From the NCBI GenBank assembly GCA_021613335.1, contig JAJTWR010000305.1, positions 915,001 through 979,000 on the forward strand: a DNA stretch of 64,000 nt, in the 5' to 3' direction. The first letter of the stretch is position 1. Each line of letters starts with the position of its first letter. The notes under the pieces were generated by a model. That model was not told where the DNA came from and ran no database searches. It was given only the letters and a program-made list of their open reading frames with translations. Source of the DNA: Whitmania pigra. Taxonomy: Eukaryota > Annelida > Clitellata > Hirudinida > Haemopidae. The translations under genes were made by a program, and so were the position numbers. Below, in pieces: positions 1-26,100 of the stretch.

Positions 1-2180
1 AGAATATTAATTTAATATTAAATATAAATAATATATAAATTTATAATATTATATACATATATAAATTCATAATATTATATAAATATATAAAATTAATATT
101 AATTATAATTGGAATTATTATTAATGACGATGAAAGCTCAGTCTCACCTCAGTTGTTCAGTTTTAATAACTGAATAGCTGTGCAATTAATGTGGTAGGTA
201 GCTTACTAGTTCGCGGACCCCCTAGATATTTCAGCATTCACAAAATATCGTTTTCCTGGAAATTCAAAATCTCCTTGTGGTGATCTTGAGACATGAGAGA
301 TTGAACTTATGAAACTGTACAGATTGTTTGACTTGATTTGAAATTTCGGTTTTAGATCTATTTCTTTTGTGTGTTCGAATTTTTTTCTATCTCTTGTTTG
401 GAGAGTTAAAAAATAAATTGCCAAAAAAAGTTTTTTGAGAATTTAAATTAAATATTTAGTTTGCAACCGATCCAATAAAATTAATAATTTTAATTCATAT
501 TAAATGCATGTAATTATATTCGCTTTCTATTCGCAATAAGAGTCTATCGCTGAAATCAATCAAGCTGAAGTTGCTATTATTACTATGGAATTACAATGAA
601 ACTCCTCAGAACAGTATAAAAGAAGTAAGACACGGATTTGAAAGAATTCTAGATCTAAGCTCAATGAAACACTTTTCTATCCCCATGAATACGAAGAATT
701 ATTTTTTCGTTCGTTCAACTATGGACGTCATAGTGATGATGATGATGATTAGTATTAATGTGTAATGCTACTATAATGTAGCGACGTCCAATTCCTACTA
801 CATTTTTTTTTTATTATAAATCTCAAACGGTCGATTACCAACAACTAGAAGAATTGAACAACAACATTTCGAATTAATTACTACGTCGACCATAAACGTC
901 ACACATTTTTGTGTCAATAAATTTTTCGTTACTCAAGACGGAAATAATTTATTATCTTTGGTTCAATGTCTGCCTCTTGAATGTTAGGATTGTTGTGAGA
1001 ACATAGCTGAAGTTCGTTTCCAGATTTCTTTGCAAATTGTTTTAGATTTAATATTTTATTTATCTTTTCATTGTCTTAAAATTATCCATTGGTGCTACTA
1101 TAACAAAATAATTTATTAGCTACGTTTTAAAGAATAAGGCCAGCAAATAAATGTAACAATAAATTAACAAAATAAAGAAAAAAGGTTATGCTATTAAATT
1201 GTTAGTCTATACTAAGAGGAAGTTCTAAGAACTTTCCAAAAAGGAAAAGATAAGGGGCCATCCATTTATGACGTCACATTGAGGGATTCCGAACAAATCG
1301 GATGATCATAGACGAGGGGGCACTAAGCAGAATGAGGACGTCTGCAAAAGCAATGACGTCATAGGAGGTGACTCATTCTCAGCTTGACGTGAACTAGTGA
1401 TATCTACTTAGAGGCGCCATTTTTCGACCTAAGTTGTTTTGACCTATATCAGTTGTTGCATTATTGGTATTATTAAAATTTTGTCCTGCCTACAGAAAGG
1501 GCGACAGAAAAGGATGTGTTGTGGACGTCAATAAGTTGATGCGGATGCCTGTGGATAGGGGAACGCAAAAATCCTGTTTTCCTGTGGATGTCATACATAA
1601 GTTAGAGTTGCTCTTTGATAATTTTCTACTTTAACCAGTGATTGTACTTCATTTATGTAGCACTCCTTCCCAAGGGCACTTGTGACAGTGCAGGCTAGGT
1701 AGGCTTGGCAAATATTTTTAACGACTTTGAAGCCTCACTGGGCTCTTTGATTGAAGATTTCAATAACGACTGGCACATCATTTACTTTATTAACTAAATA
1801 AAGAAAATAACCATAATGGTAGCCACGGCATATGCAATTATATTTCCATTACTAATACAAACAACTTCGAAATGTGAAATCGACAGTGTCTTTTAAAGTG
1901 TCATTCGTGATTTAATTAAAAGGTTAAAACGATGAAATTGTGCTGCTCTCGAGGATAGTGACATAAAATCAGAGCTGTCTTCAATAAATAATTTCCTCGT
2001 TACAAATTTTTAACACGTTAATTAATTATCAAGATCACTCTGAAATGAAATTAATTCAGTGGTTCAGATCGACGTAAAACCAAGCGGCGTACAAAAACGT
2101 TACGAAAGCAACTTGCTCTCAAAAAACCTCAGTTCTATTCAAATAGACTTCCAAATGTCCTGGCTGTGCTATGGAGTAGG
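1..2180. other. AT-rich intergenic DNA with SINE and possible MITE remnants
   Basis: No convincing coding region is visible; the open frames are short and without family similarity. The first 120 bases are almost pure A/T. Around 1255-1385 there is a patch with two TGACGTCA-type palindromes, described in the findings. A partial SINE lies near 1641-1715. The rest looks like neutral intergenic sequence. Confidence 0.6.
1641..1715 (-). mobile_element. SINE fragment (3' body/tail)
   Basis: The stretch ATTGTACTTCATTTATGTAG followed by CACTCCTTCCCAAGGGCACT matches, in the same orientation, the tail of the better-preserved SINE at 39625-39796. Its tRNA-like head is missing here. It is a truncated member of the dispersed family that also appears at 15711, 29900 and 39625. 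Confidence 0.65.
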
Positions 2181-3465
2181 TTAAGATTGATGGTCAATAA
2201 AAAAGGTTGTGGTGGAATTCATAAAGACAAAGGATGCACTGGAATAATGCAAAAAGGGAGGCTGGATATTGGCAACCTGGCCGTAGGAGACTGAGGCATT
2301 GTTTGGATACATTCCAAAATGCATCCCAGACAAATTTGTCTCTTGTTCTGAATTTGTCAAGTTGTTGAGTACCTTATCTATCGTGGCATCGTCCGACCAA
2401 TCCATGGGTTCGGGATATTCACAATCATTATCATTCATCCGAGACAAATTTATCTCATATGCTTCATTTACCAAGTTGCTAAGTCCCTCATCGATCGTGG
2501 CATCATCCGACCAATCCATAGATTCAGAGCGTGCATCAGGTGAGTTGCCAGTGTTGCTATCACAGTTTTTAGAGGCATCTATGGCCTTATACTTGTCCGT
2601 GGCATTATCTCGATAAGAACGATCCATGAAACTCCCCTCCGTATCATATCCATCGGCACAATCCATAAGATCTCCATCCTCCCTGTTTGTGCCATCATTC
2701 TAATGCATGTCTTTGATGCCTGTCTGGCCATGGTTTGACATGCTTGGAGTCATGCTGTAATAAATTATTTTAGAAGATGATGAAATAATATTGAATTATC
2801 AATCTGAAAAACTTCAATTAAAATCAGGCTTTGTTTAAAAAGGGTCTGAGCAATGTAATAACCACTATCGTTCACCCACACTGGTCCAAAGGGATGGCCG
2901 TTGTTGGTGCGGACAAGTCCTCGACCATCGTGTCCAGCTCGGGTTGAGTGCTGCTCCTGACATGATGCAAAATAAGTTTAAAACAATCAGACTTACAAGT
3001 GCAGTCCAAAATATGCAAGTTTATCGAGGTAATGATAAAACTAATATAACTACTGTAACTAATATCACTAATAAAACCACAAAAAAAGTTCAAGCACAGC
3101 TAATAAGAACCTTGCAATTCATCCCCAACATATTTCTTGCAAGCCCACTCATCTGTCTCCAAGACATTTCAGACTCTGAAGAACATCCATTCCAGGAGTT
3201 TAATCAATTAACAATGCTGAGTTTAGTGGCAAGAAAATATAAAGTGTGAGTGCAATGTTTTTGAATCATCATTTGTGACGAAGTAGCGTGGTTATCAATG
3301 TTCACCCCATTAGCAGGCATCGCAAATGAAACATAGCAATATAGAAATAATATTAACAAACAGACAGATAATTATAACATGAACATCTTAACCTTCCTGT
3401 GAGCTTTCTCCATCTTCATCTTCACTATCAAACCCTGTGCATTTCCTCGACACTTTGACGTCCAT
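2181..3465 (-). CDS. Possible unidentified gene with duplicated acidic MDWSDDATID motif
   Basis: I do not recognise this protein. On the minus strand an open frame ending at 2181 can begin at a splice acceptor near 2701, just after an in-frame stop. It encodes about 170 acidic, Asp/Asn/Ser-rich residues. A unit of about 40 residues occurs twice, each copy starting with MDWSDDATID and followed by a Leu/Asn-rich segment and NLS-G/R-M. Two upstream pieces look coding: an ATG exon at about 3393-3465 (reading MDVKVSRKCTGFDSEDEDGE and ending in a GT donor) and a Pro/Asp-rich piece at about 2885-2953. I could not join all pieces in one consistent reading phase, so the model is tentative. No catalytic motif, signal peptide or membrane segment is seen. 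It could be a fast-evolving acidic regulatory protein or a decayed gene. Confidence 0.35.
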
Positions 3466-5352
3466 CAAGACTATTAAATAATTAAAATAATCAAATTTGA
3501 ACTAATACTGAACTTAATTTAAGTAACTGTTATCAATTATAAAAAATATTAGTACGCATATTTAAGCATTATTTCATGCTAAAGCATTTCATTATAGATA
3601 TTACATCGAATTTGTAATAAATTAATAACGACAACCTAATAACGACACTTACAACCAATAAATAGAGTGGGAAATGTATTTAGCAGTCAAATTATGCACT
3701 TCGTTGCTCGTAAGTATTAAAAATGTAACGACAGAAATTAAACTGTTTTACCAATTAAACTTAAAAAAAAACTAAATACCTACCATCTGCAAATTTATTT
3801 TGCTGAAGTAATTTAGAAATTTGAGAATTTTCAAAACTGCGGAAAACCTAATCGAAAACAATACCATCCCCAGAGTGCCGACTTAAACTAAAACATACCT
3901 CAATAGGGTTAACGTAAATTCAATTTAATGAGTGAATAAAAAAATTACCCGTGCATGGGTTACAATACGTTGAATTTAATTGTCATTGATAAATATAAAT
4001 ATATTAAATTTGTAATCAGACTATTTTAGGCAATAGTACGGTAAATGATTAAGCTCTCCTCGCGATCAGCCTACAGCTGGAATATTTCTTCTAAAACTTG
4101 ACTGATTCCGAATTTAAACTACACCTTGAACCTAAACAGTTATCTCGGAAGGCTAGTAAAGCCCGGCGCTTAATCAAAACTGGAGAAGTCGAGAAACCAG
4201 AGCAGCCCATTCTCCCAGCATCACGACGTACACAAGATCACATAGATCACCCATACCGACCTAATTCATCTATTTTGCTGCCATCATTACAAAATTAAAG
4301 TTCTGAAGTCCACGTATCGCCCATATTGTATCTTGAATTAGAAAAAGCCCTCTGAAAACAAACATATTCAGAAACAATAAAAAGCACGTCCCCCACTCCA
4401 CAACCAGGTCACAAGCATGGAGGAACAGAGAAAATCGACCAGAACTTGCGAAGCAGCGTTGAAGGAAGCGTCCATGGCAACCGTCGACGACACAAACCAC
4501 TGTAGCCAGGCTAAGCGAGCCATCGCCAAGAAATTTAGATCGACGATTGACAAGTTGCAGTTAGCATCAAAAAGCAACTTATAGACAGTCCAGCGATAGA
4601 TAAAACCAATTTGATGTGTCACAACCTCATTGGTCATTCATGCATGCACTGATTGACACATCATAACTAAACGAATTTAGAAAATGCCAGAACTAATCAT
4701 GAGACATTATCGACGACGTTATTAGTTTAATTAATTATTTACTGGATTAATTATTAATTTAACGATGATTATGATGTGTTTGAAAAGTACTTGCCGCAAA
4801 TAAGGTCAGAAATCATTTGTACATTGAACTGAATTGCCAAAACCAAGGTTATGTAATTAGTTGAAACATCATCATCAAAATGTGATGCAATGTTAGAAAA
4901 ATGAGAATTTTAAACATGTCAGATTGTAAGTCTCACCCATGACTGAATAATATGTCAATGAGGACAATACATACATATATATATATATATATACAGCTAT
5001 TAAAAGTCCTAGCAAAGATGGATGAAGGAACAAAATACGAGCTGAATCATAAGATCCAACTAACATTAAAACCACCTTGAAATCCTCCAAATTTAGCAAA
5101 TCCAAGATGGCAACTGCATCAAACACATATTTTATAACAGAATAACCACAGTCGTCATCATAATCATCATCGCGTGAAACGGAAGCATGGAAATATAATA
5201 ATCATCGTGCCGAACAAACGAGAACAAAATTGTCAATCAAATTTGATTGCCAGATGGAAAAAAATCTTTTAAACGGCGTTGTCGGTATCGCAAAAATTGG
5301 CCAATCAGAACTATCGAAATCTCATTGGTCGATCCGAAGAAACATCGTCCAA
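3466..5352. other. Intergenic region with small open frames
   Basis: This interval lies downstream of CKAP5 and upstream of the candidate acidic-repeat gene. It holds a short (TA)n run at about 4976-4994 and two short plus-strand frames: 4098-4298 (66 codons, basic) and 4417-4584 (55 aa, with cysteines and many Lys/Arg/Ala residues). Neither has a family I recognise; they could be remnants of a retroelement gag-like ORF. The CKAP5 3' UTR should run leftward into this region. Confidence 0.4.
4417..4584 (+). CDS. Small hypothetical ORF, 55 aa
   Basis: ATG at 4417, TAG ending at 4584. The peptide begins MEEQRKSTRTCEAALKEA and is Ala/Lys/Thr-rich, consistent with a short helical segment. Codon use is more even than in the surrounding AT-rich DNA, which is the only sign it may be, or once was, coding. 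No homology is recognised. The neighbouring 66-codon frame at 4098-4298 is in the same orientation, and the two could be remnants of one longer element ORF. Confidence 0.2.
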   Translation: MEEQRKSTRTCEAALKEASMATVDDTNHCSQAKRAIAKKFRSTIDKLQLASKSNL

Positions 5353-19335
<13,983 letters not shown>

Positions 19336-20135
19336 TCTTTGTTCAGTAAATCCTGTCAGACGTTGCTAAAGTTTAGACGTTTACAACTTCAAAACCAGAT
19401 AGTCTGAAATAAAAATTCGTAATTTAAATTCAAAAATCGCAAACAGAAGATTGAATTGTTTTGAGAATCGCAAAAATAAGCTATTTCGTTTTAAAAATAG
19501 ACCCACCGTCGCTAGGTAAATATTCAGTCACAGCAAATTAAATTCCTTTACAGCACCCGTAATTTTAAAGAAAAATCAGAAACGTACACGAGATTGCCCT
19601 TCTGAAAATATACGTCTCAATGATCTGTCTTCGGTAGAATTATTCGAAATTTAGTATTGAAAAACAATTTGGCGCAATTCAACTCCCGACGAAGAATACA
19701 AAACATTAGTGGTAATAAGTGGAGCTCCTGAGCTGTACGCTTGAAATAAAAAATTCAATACAATTTTATTTAAGTTTAATTTGTTAATAAATAAAATATG
19801 CAGAGTGCATGCCCGCAGATGTTCAATTAAATTAATTAGCCGAGGAATCGCTAGTCTATGAAATAACATGATCACGTGGTATTTTACTGTTATTTTTGAG
19901 TTGATTTTGAAATTTTTGAATTTTGTGGTCAAAACAGTCAAGGTATGCTTAAAATGTTGACATTAACATGTAAATCTGATATCTTCTAGCTTTATTATCC
20001 AAGCCATCACTTATGAGTGGGCGCAAAAAATCAATTTCAAATTCAAATACCAACCTCATTATCTTCTAACAATGACACATTATTCTAAAGTATACATTTA
20101 TCTAAACATTACTTGATTAGACATCGAAGACAAAA
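19336..20135. promoter_or_regulatory. Shared head-to-head promoter interval, CKAP5 and CFAP57
   Basis: About 800 bases separate the CKAP5 start codon (19335, minus) from the CFAP57 start codon (20136, plus). No other gene is seen; a 96-codon minus frame at 19651-19941 lacks support. The interval should contain both 5' UTRs and both promoters. I did not recognise a TATA box or other decisive element, so the regulatory call rests on gene arrangement only. Confidence 0.5.
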
Positions 20136-23100
20136 ATGTCGGTCGATATCAGACCATACTGTAACTTTGGCGTGAGTCCCGCCATCACCGAATCCCTGTT
20201 GTATTTGAATGAGCACACAATCCTTTACCCGAGTGGAACAAACGTCGTCCTCTTGAACACTGAAGCCAACACTCAGCAATTCTTGTGCAGTGTCCAAAAG
20301 AGCAGAGGAGTTACCACCATGGCCATTTGCGATTCTGGAAAGATCATAGCGACCGGCGAAAAGGTATTTTTAGGTATAAATATATAAATAAAAAGGTATA
20401 AAATAATTTATGCTCCTGTTGATTTTTTTTTTTTAATTTGCATTCCACCCAAAGACTGATGGCGACAAACCATTCATAAGCCTCTTCGAAATGGAATCTC
20501 TGAAGCGTAAAAAGACTCTGCAGACCAATTTCGTCCAGTCCGACAGATTCGAGAGTCTCTCCTTTTCTTCCGATGGAAAATACCTGGCAGCCATCGGAGG
20601 ACCACCGGATAATTTACTGTGCGTGTGGATATGGGAAAGCAAGTCTCAGGCCGTGGCCAAGATGAAACTTGGTACCTCTACCCTTGCCGCCACGGTTGCT
20701 TCAACACCCAATGCCCAGATCAAGCCGCTGTATTCTGTTAGAATACATATTTTAATTGCTATTGCATTAAATAAAAACTAATAAATATAATATATTGCTT
20801 AATGATATAAAAAAAATGCAAAAGGCAGTAGTATTTATAATTAATTATTTGCCGATCGAAGATATCATTCAGTTCTTCTGACAACCAACGATTCGTGGTC
20901 TACGGGAAAGAAACTCTAAAGCAATACTACATACAGAGTTCCAACTTGTTTCCATACAAGCACCTTAGAAGTGAAGGTCAGATTTCTGCCTGGGTCAAGT
21001 GCGTGGCATGGTTGTCCGACGACAGCATGCTGGTGGGGCTGGATTGCAACAGCGTACAGTATTACGAAGGCGGGGAACTGAGACAAGAATACAAAGTAAT
21101 AATTCCAAGCGACACCGATTTCATGTGAGTTGTTAATGATCGTTTAAAGTATTTATTACTTTTATTTTAAATATATTTTGCCTATGAATACAACAGGATT
21201 TGCGACGCGTTATAATAAATATACAACCATGCTTCTTTATAATTGCCGTTGTATCGATGATTACTAAATTATAATTTGTTTAATAATTTTTCAATGCATT
21301 AACCAATTGACGATCTAAAAACGACAAGGTTGGTGACATCGGACGATCCGGATGAAATGGCGGTTCGTTCATTGGTCATCCATGACCGGGGTTTCGTCTG
21401 CGCCTGTGGCAGAGGAAAGATTCATTTGTACGAGAAGATTGACGACGGTAACGAAAAGTACAGGAAGCTCAGGGAAGTAGAGGTACCATGGAAATATTTC
21501 AATTAAAATATTATATTCATAGCACGGTCAGTTCTACCTAAGTAGAGGCCCTGGTACAGCTGGTTTGTTTGGGCATCTAATTGGCTGGAGCCCTTATGCA
21601 GTGGTATACCCCAGCCACCCATAAATCCGGGACTGATTTTTAGACACTTTACTTATATGTTTATACTTATTCGTGTCAATATACAACTGTAACACTTTAG
21701 TAGACATAATCATTTCAAATATTCAAACAATTATTTTCCAAAAGATTCAACACAGAGTAACTAAGGGAGACTTCGGAGGCTTTGTTCAAGATCCTTATAT
21801 CAATGCCCTCGCTCTGAGTCCATCTCAGAAAGTCCTAACTTGTCTGGCAGAAAGAGGCCTCATATACACCTGTGACTTGTTGAAAGGCAAGGTATGGCTT
21901 TACTAGCTTTATTATCAGGTATGTTCTTTCACTAGTGGCTAATAGGACGAACTGTCAAAAGTTAAGCCACTTATTACAAATTATCTCTGAATATTCCTTA
22001 TTTTTTTATTTTCTGAATTAATTAGTTGTCTTTAAGTAATGTTATCTAAACGATACCAAACAATTCTTATTTCTTTGTCGTTAACAAAAGCAGAAGACAA
22101 TCGTACCTCCACCAATCACGTAAAAGCAGTTCACATTGTATTTAGCCAATACAGTATTAATAGTATATATCGACAAAATAGCTACAACTATAAAATTAAA
22201 CTTGAATTATGTGACTTTTAGGACATGAAATATCAACTCGCCCAAGTTGGCTCCAAGGTTCACACGAAGGAAGTTACCTGTGTTGATGTCTGCGTGAGGA
22301 AACCGCTCATCATAACTTGTTCATTAGACAAAAACATTTGCCTCTGGAATTATGCTACCTGGTGAAATTATCAACTCCATTTTATATGGAAAAAGTCTGA
22401 TATGACTGAGAGTTTGTTACATGTATTAGATAATTTTGTAAACATTAATTTTATTTACAAGGTGAGCTCGATCATAATAAAGCTGTCAATTGCGTCCAAC
22501 ATTAAAACTTTTCGCAGCCGCCAAGAACTTTACAAAGAATTTGGCGAATGGCTGTACAGCATCTCATTGCATCCGGATGGTTTGTACTTGATTGTGGGAT
22601 TGGAAAAGTCACTCAAATTGATGAACATTTTCATCGACGAACTTGTTCCTCTGAAGTCCTTTCCCATCAACAATTGCCGATCCGTAAGACCCATTTGACC
22701 ATAGATTGAAATTAACATTTTAAATAAATAAAATAGTAAAATAAAAAAAACAATAATAATGATTGCACATTGAAACTAACAAATTAATTGAATAGCAAAC
22801 TATTATCAAACTTTAGTGCCGTTTCGCAAACGGAGGCCATTATTTCGCCGTGGCCAATTGGAACGTAATCGAAATCTATTCCTCCATAACGTTGAGCATT
22901 GTCTACCATTTGAGAGGACACGTTGACAGAGTCAATAGTCTCTTCTGGTCGAAGACGGATTGCAAAATCGTAAGCGTCACTGACGACGGCGAAATGTTCG
23001 AATGGGACGTACAGGCATCTAGAAAAGTCTCAGAGAACATCTCAAGGAATTGTCACTATTACGACACCTACATCGAGGGAAAGTCCATCTTTGTCGTCGG

Positions 23101-26100
23101 ATCTGATTTCGTCGTCAAGGAAATACAAGATTCTGCTGTAGGTTTTTGACAGTTTTTTTTCAGATTTCAGTTTCAATGGTAGTTTAAATTAATAACATTC
23201 TAATGGATATTTATGATAATTATTATTATTCTGACAGATCACGAAAAAATTATCAGCCAACAACGTGCAGATAACGAGACTCGTCATCATGAACTCCTCA
23301 CGTAGAATGTTCCTGGGTCTGTGGACAGGGGCCATTAGATGCCTTCACTACCCCATCACACGCCTTGAAGACAGTACGGAGCACCAGGGTCACTTGGCCC
23401 CCATAACCGGGGTTAACTGCAAGCAATGATTATATTTGAAATAGTTCACTAGTTCCATAATCATGGCTTGGGAATATTCACAGCATGTTATGATCAGCTT
23501 ATTACAAGACAATATCAAAACTTTAAGAGTCGCTAACCATTAAAAATTGCAGCTGGCATTAATCTAAATTCGTTCCAATTCAAATCCCTCTCCTTTCCGC
23601 AGTTGAGAATCACGTTCGATGACCAATTCCTGGTCTCCATTTCGGAAGACTCAATCGTCATCGTCTGGAAAATTGTGGACGACGAACTCATCTCCAAGTC
23701 AAAATTGGAATCCGCTTTTAGCAAGGAGGTTCTGGCCAATCCCGTGGACCTAGAGGCTAAGGTTGGTGAAATTGTAATGAGAATTTGTTATTATAAAATA
23801 TATTTTAATAGATCATCTTTATAGTATTTTTGTTATAAGTTGGTGGAATGTTGATGAAGATTAGCAGAGCAATATGAGAGTCTCAAATGTATGTGAACAA
23901 ATTCTTGTTTAACGTCGTTTGATCAATTTATATAGCGCCTCTTTTACACCATTTTGAATGGTTTAAGCCAATTAATAACATTAATAGGTATGTTAACACC
24001 AACTTTAAGAATTTCAACTAGCTTTAATATTAACAAATTACTCATTCAAATAGTCTTTAAATATTCTCCAATCAGAACCAACTTCTCAACCAATTGGAGT
24101 ACAAGGTCGAACAACTGAAGGCAGAAAACCAGCTCCAATTACACACAAGAGACCTTAAGTATAATGACAACCTCAGCAAAGTTTCCCAAAAGTTAAAGAA
24201 TGAACTGGATACTCTCAAACAAAAGAATCAGGTCGTTTGTTTGTCAATTAAAATAATTTCGAGATGCTGTTTTATTAGTTATAGTAATTTATTTTATTGT
24301 TGTTGAGTTTATGTCATTATCGATATCACTGCAATCACTACCATAGTCGTCATCATCACCCTACTTAGGAGATGGACGTAGAAAATTCAGAATTGCAATC
24401 CAAGTATTCGAAGCATCTCTTGGAACTCATCAGAAAACTGAGAGGGGAATGCTCCATGACAGGTTAAGACTAAAATTAAATCATCTTAAATGATCATTAA
24501 TCATTACTATTTATTCAAGACGAAAAGTCTTAATTATGAATTAATTGACCAATGATGACAACGTCAATAGCATAAGAGCATGCTCACGTGGTTATTCAGA
24601 ACAAAGGATCAAGGAAAAGCTGAGAGTTGAAGCCGAGAAGTACCAGTCCCTGAAGGAACAAGGCACGAAAACTCAGGAGGCCTACGAACGAGAGCTGGAA
24701 GAGAAAGGAAAAAAACTACAGAGCCTTGTCTATCAGTTGCTCACAACCATTGCATCAATCACTACAAATGTTAGACAATATTTAGGGTTCAAATTCTGAT
24801 TTTAACCTGAATTGGCTTGATGTTAAATTTGGAATTGTTGAGGAATTTGCTGAACTTGTTAGCTTACTTAGGCTATGTAAGATTGTGAATGAATGATGTT
24901 TATTTTTGTCGTTATTTTAAATGTTATCAATCTTAATTCATTGAGTATTTATTAATACCTTAAGCTTTACTTTAGCCTAAATTCGAAATTTTCTTTCTTG
25001 CCCTTGTTAAAGGGAAAGTCTGCAGCGACATCTCGTTTGTTGTAGCGGGTCAACGGGTTCCTACAGTTTCCGAGGAACCGGTTAAGAGCCTAGGCAGAGT
25101 GTTTAATGATTCGCTGAACGATAGGAGCCAAGAGAGTTGCACTGTCGAACAGGCTGTTGTGGGTTTGAAGGCAATCGGAGAGGCACCATTGCAGGGAAGG
25201 TTTAAGGTGTGGTTGTTCCAGTTTGTGCTTCTACCAAGGTTGCTGTGGCCATTGACGATCTATGAGATCGGTTTGCCCACAGTCGAAGGATTAGAGAGGA
25301 AAGTTAGCAGATACATCAGATCGTGGCTTGGGCTACCTCCAGGGATGTCATCTGTTGCCCTCTACAGTACGAGCTCAAAATTAAGGTTACCTCTTCGTTC
25401 CCTGGTGGAAGAGTATGAGGTCTCTAAAATAAGGACGCAGTGGATGTTGAATAACTCTGCGGACATCAGGATCCGCGAAGTTAGACCACTGTTAAGAACT
25501 AAAAGGAAGTTCTCAGCACAGGATGAAATCGATAAGTCAGTCGCGGAACTGACGTTCGAAGAAATGCGAGGTCCTATTCAATCGGGTCGTCAGGCTGTTG
25601 GGTGGAACCACTTCGCAAAATGGTCTGAGTCTTGCCCTGCGATTAGGGCAAGGCTTATTATTCAGGAGAGGAGGAGAGATTTAGAAAAAGATCGAGTCAT
25701 TAAGGCAGTGCAGCAGGCACAGCAGGGTCGATGGACCGCGTGGGAAGACGTGGTTCAGCGTTCCATCGGTTGGAACGAGATATGGAGAATGTCTCCATAT
25801 CGTCTGGCCTTTCTGATAAGATCGATTTATGACCAACTTCCCTCTAAGGACAATTTGCGAAGATGGGGTTTAACGGAAGACTGCAAATGTGAGCTCTGCG
25901 GCGGCTTCGAGACACTTCATCATGTGCTCTCAAGTTGCGCATATGCCCTCGACAATGGTCGGTACACTTGGCGACACAATAAGGTCCTAAAGGAAGTGGT
26001 AGAAGCTACCAAAACGGCGGTAGCTAAAGCAAATTCTCGCAAGATTGCATTACAGCGGAAGGTATACTTCCTGCGAGAGGGCTTTTCACTACACTGTAAG

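Noticed and set aside
19651..19941. 96-codon minus-strand frame between CKAP5 and CFAP57
   Set aside because: AT-rich, no recognisable similarity, and it lies in the shared promoter interval.
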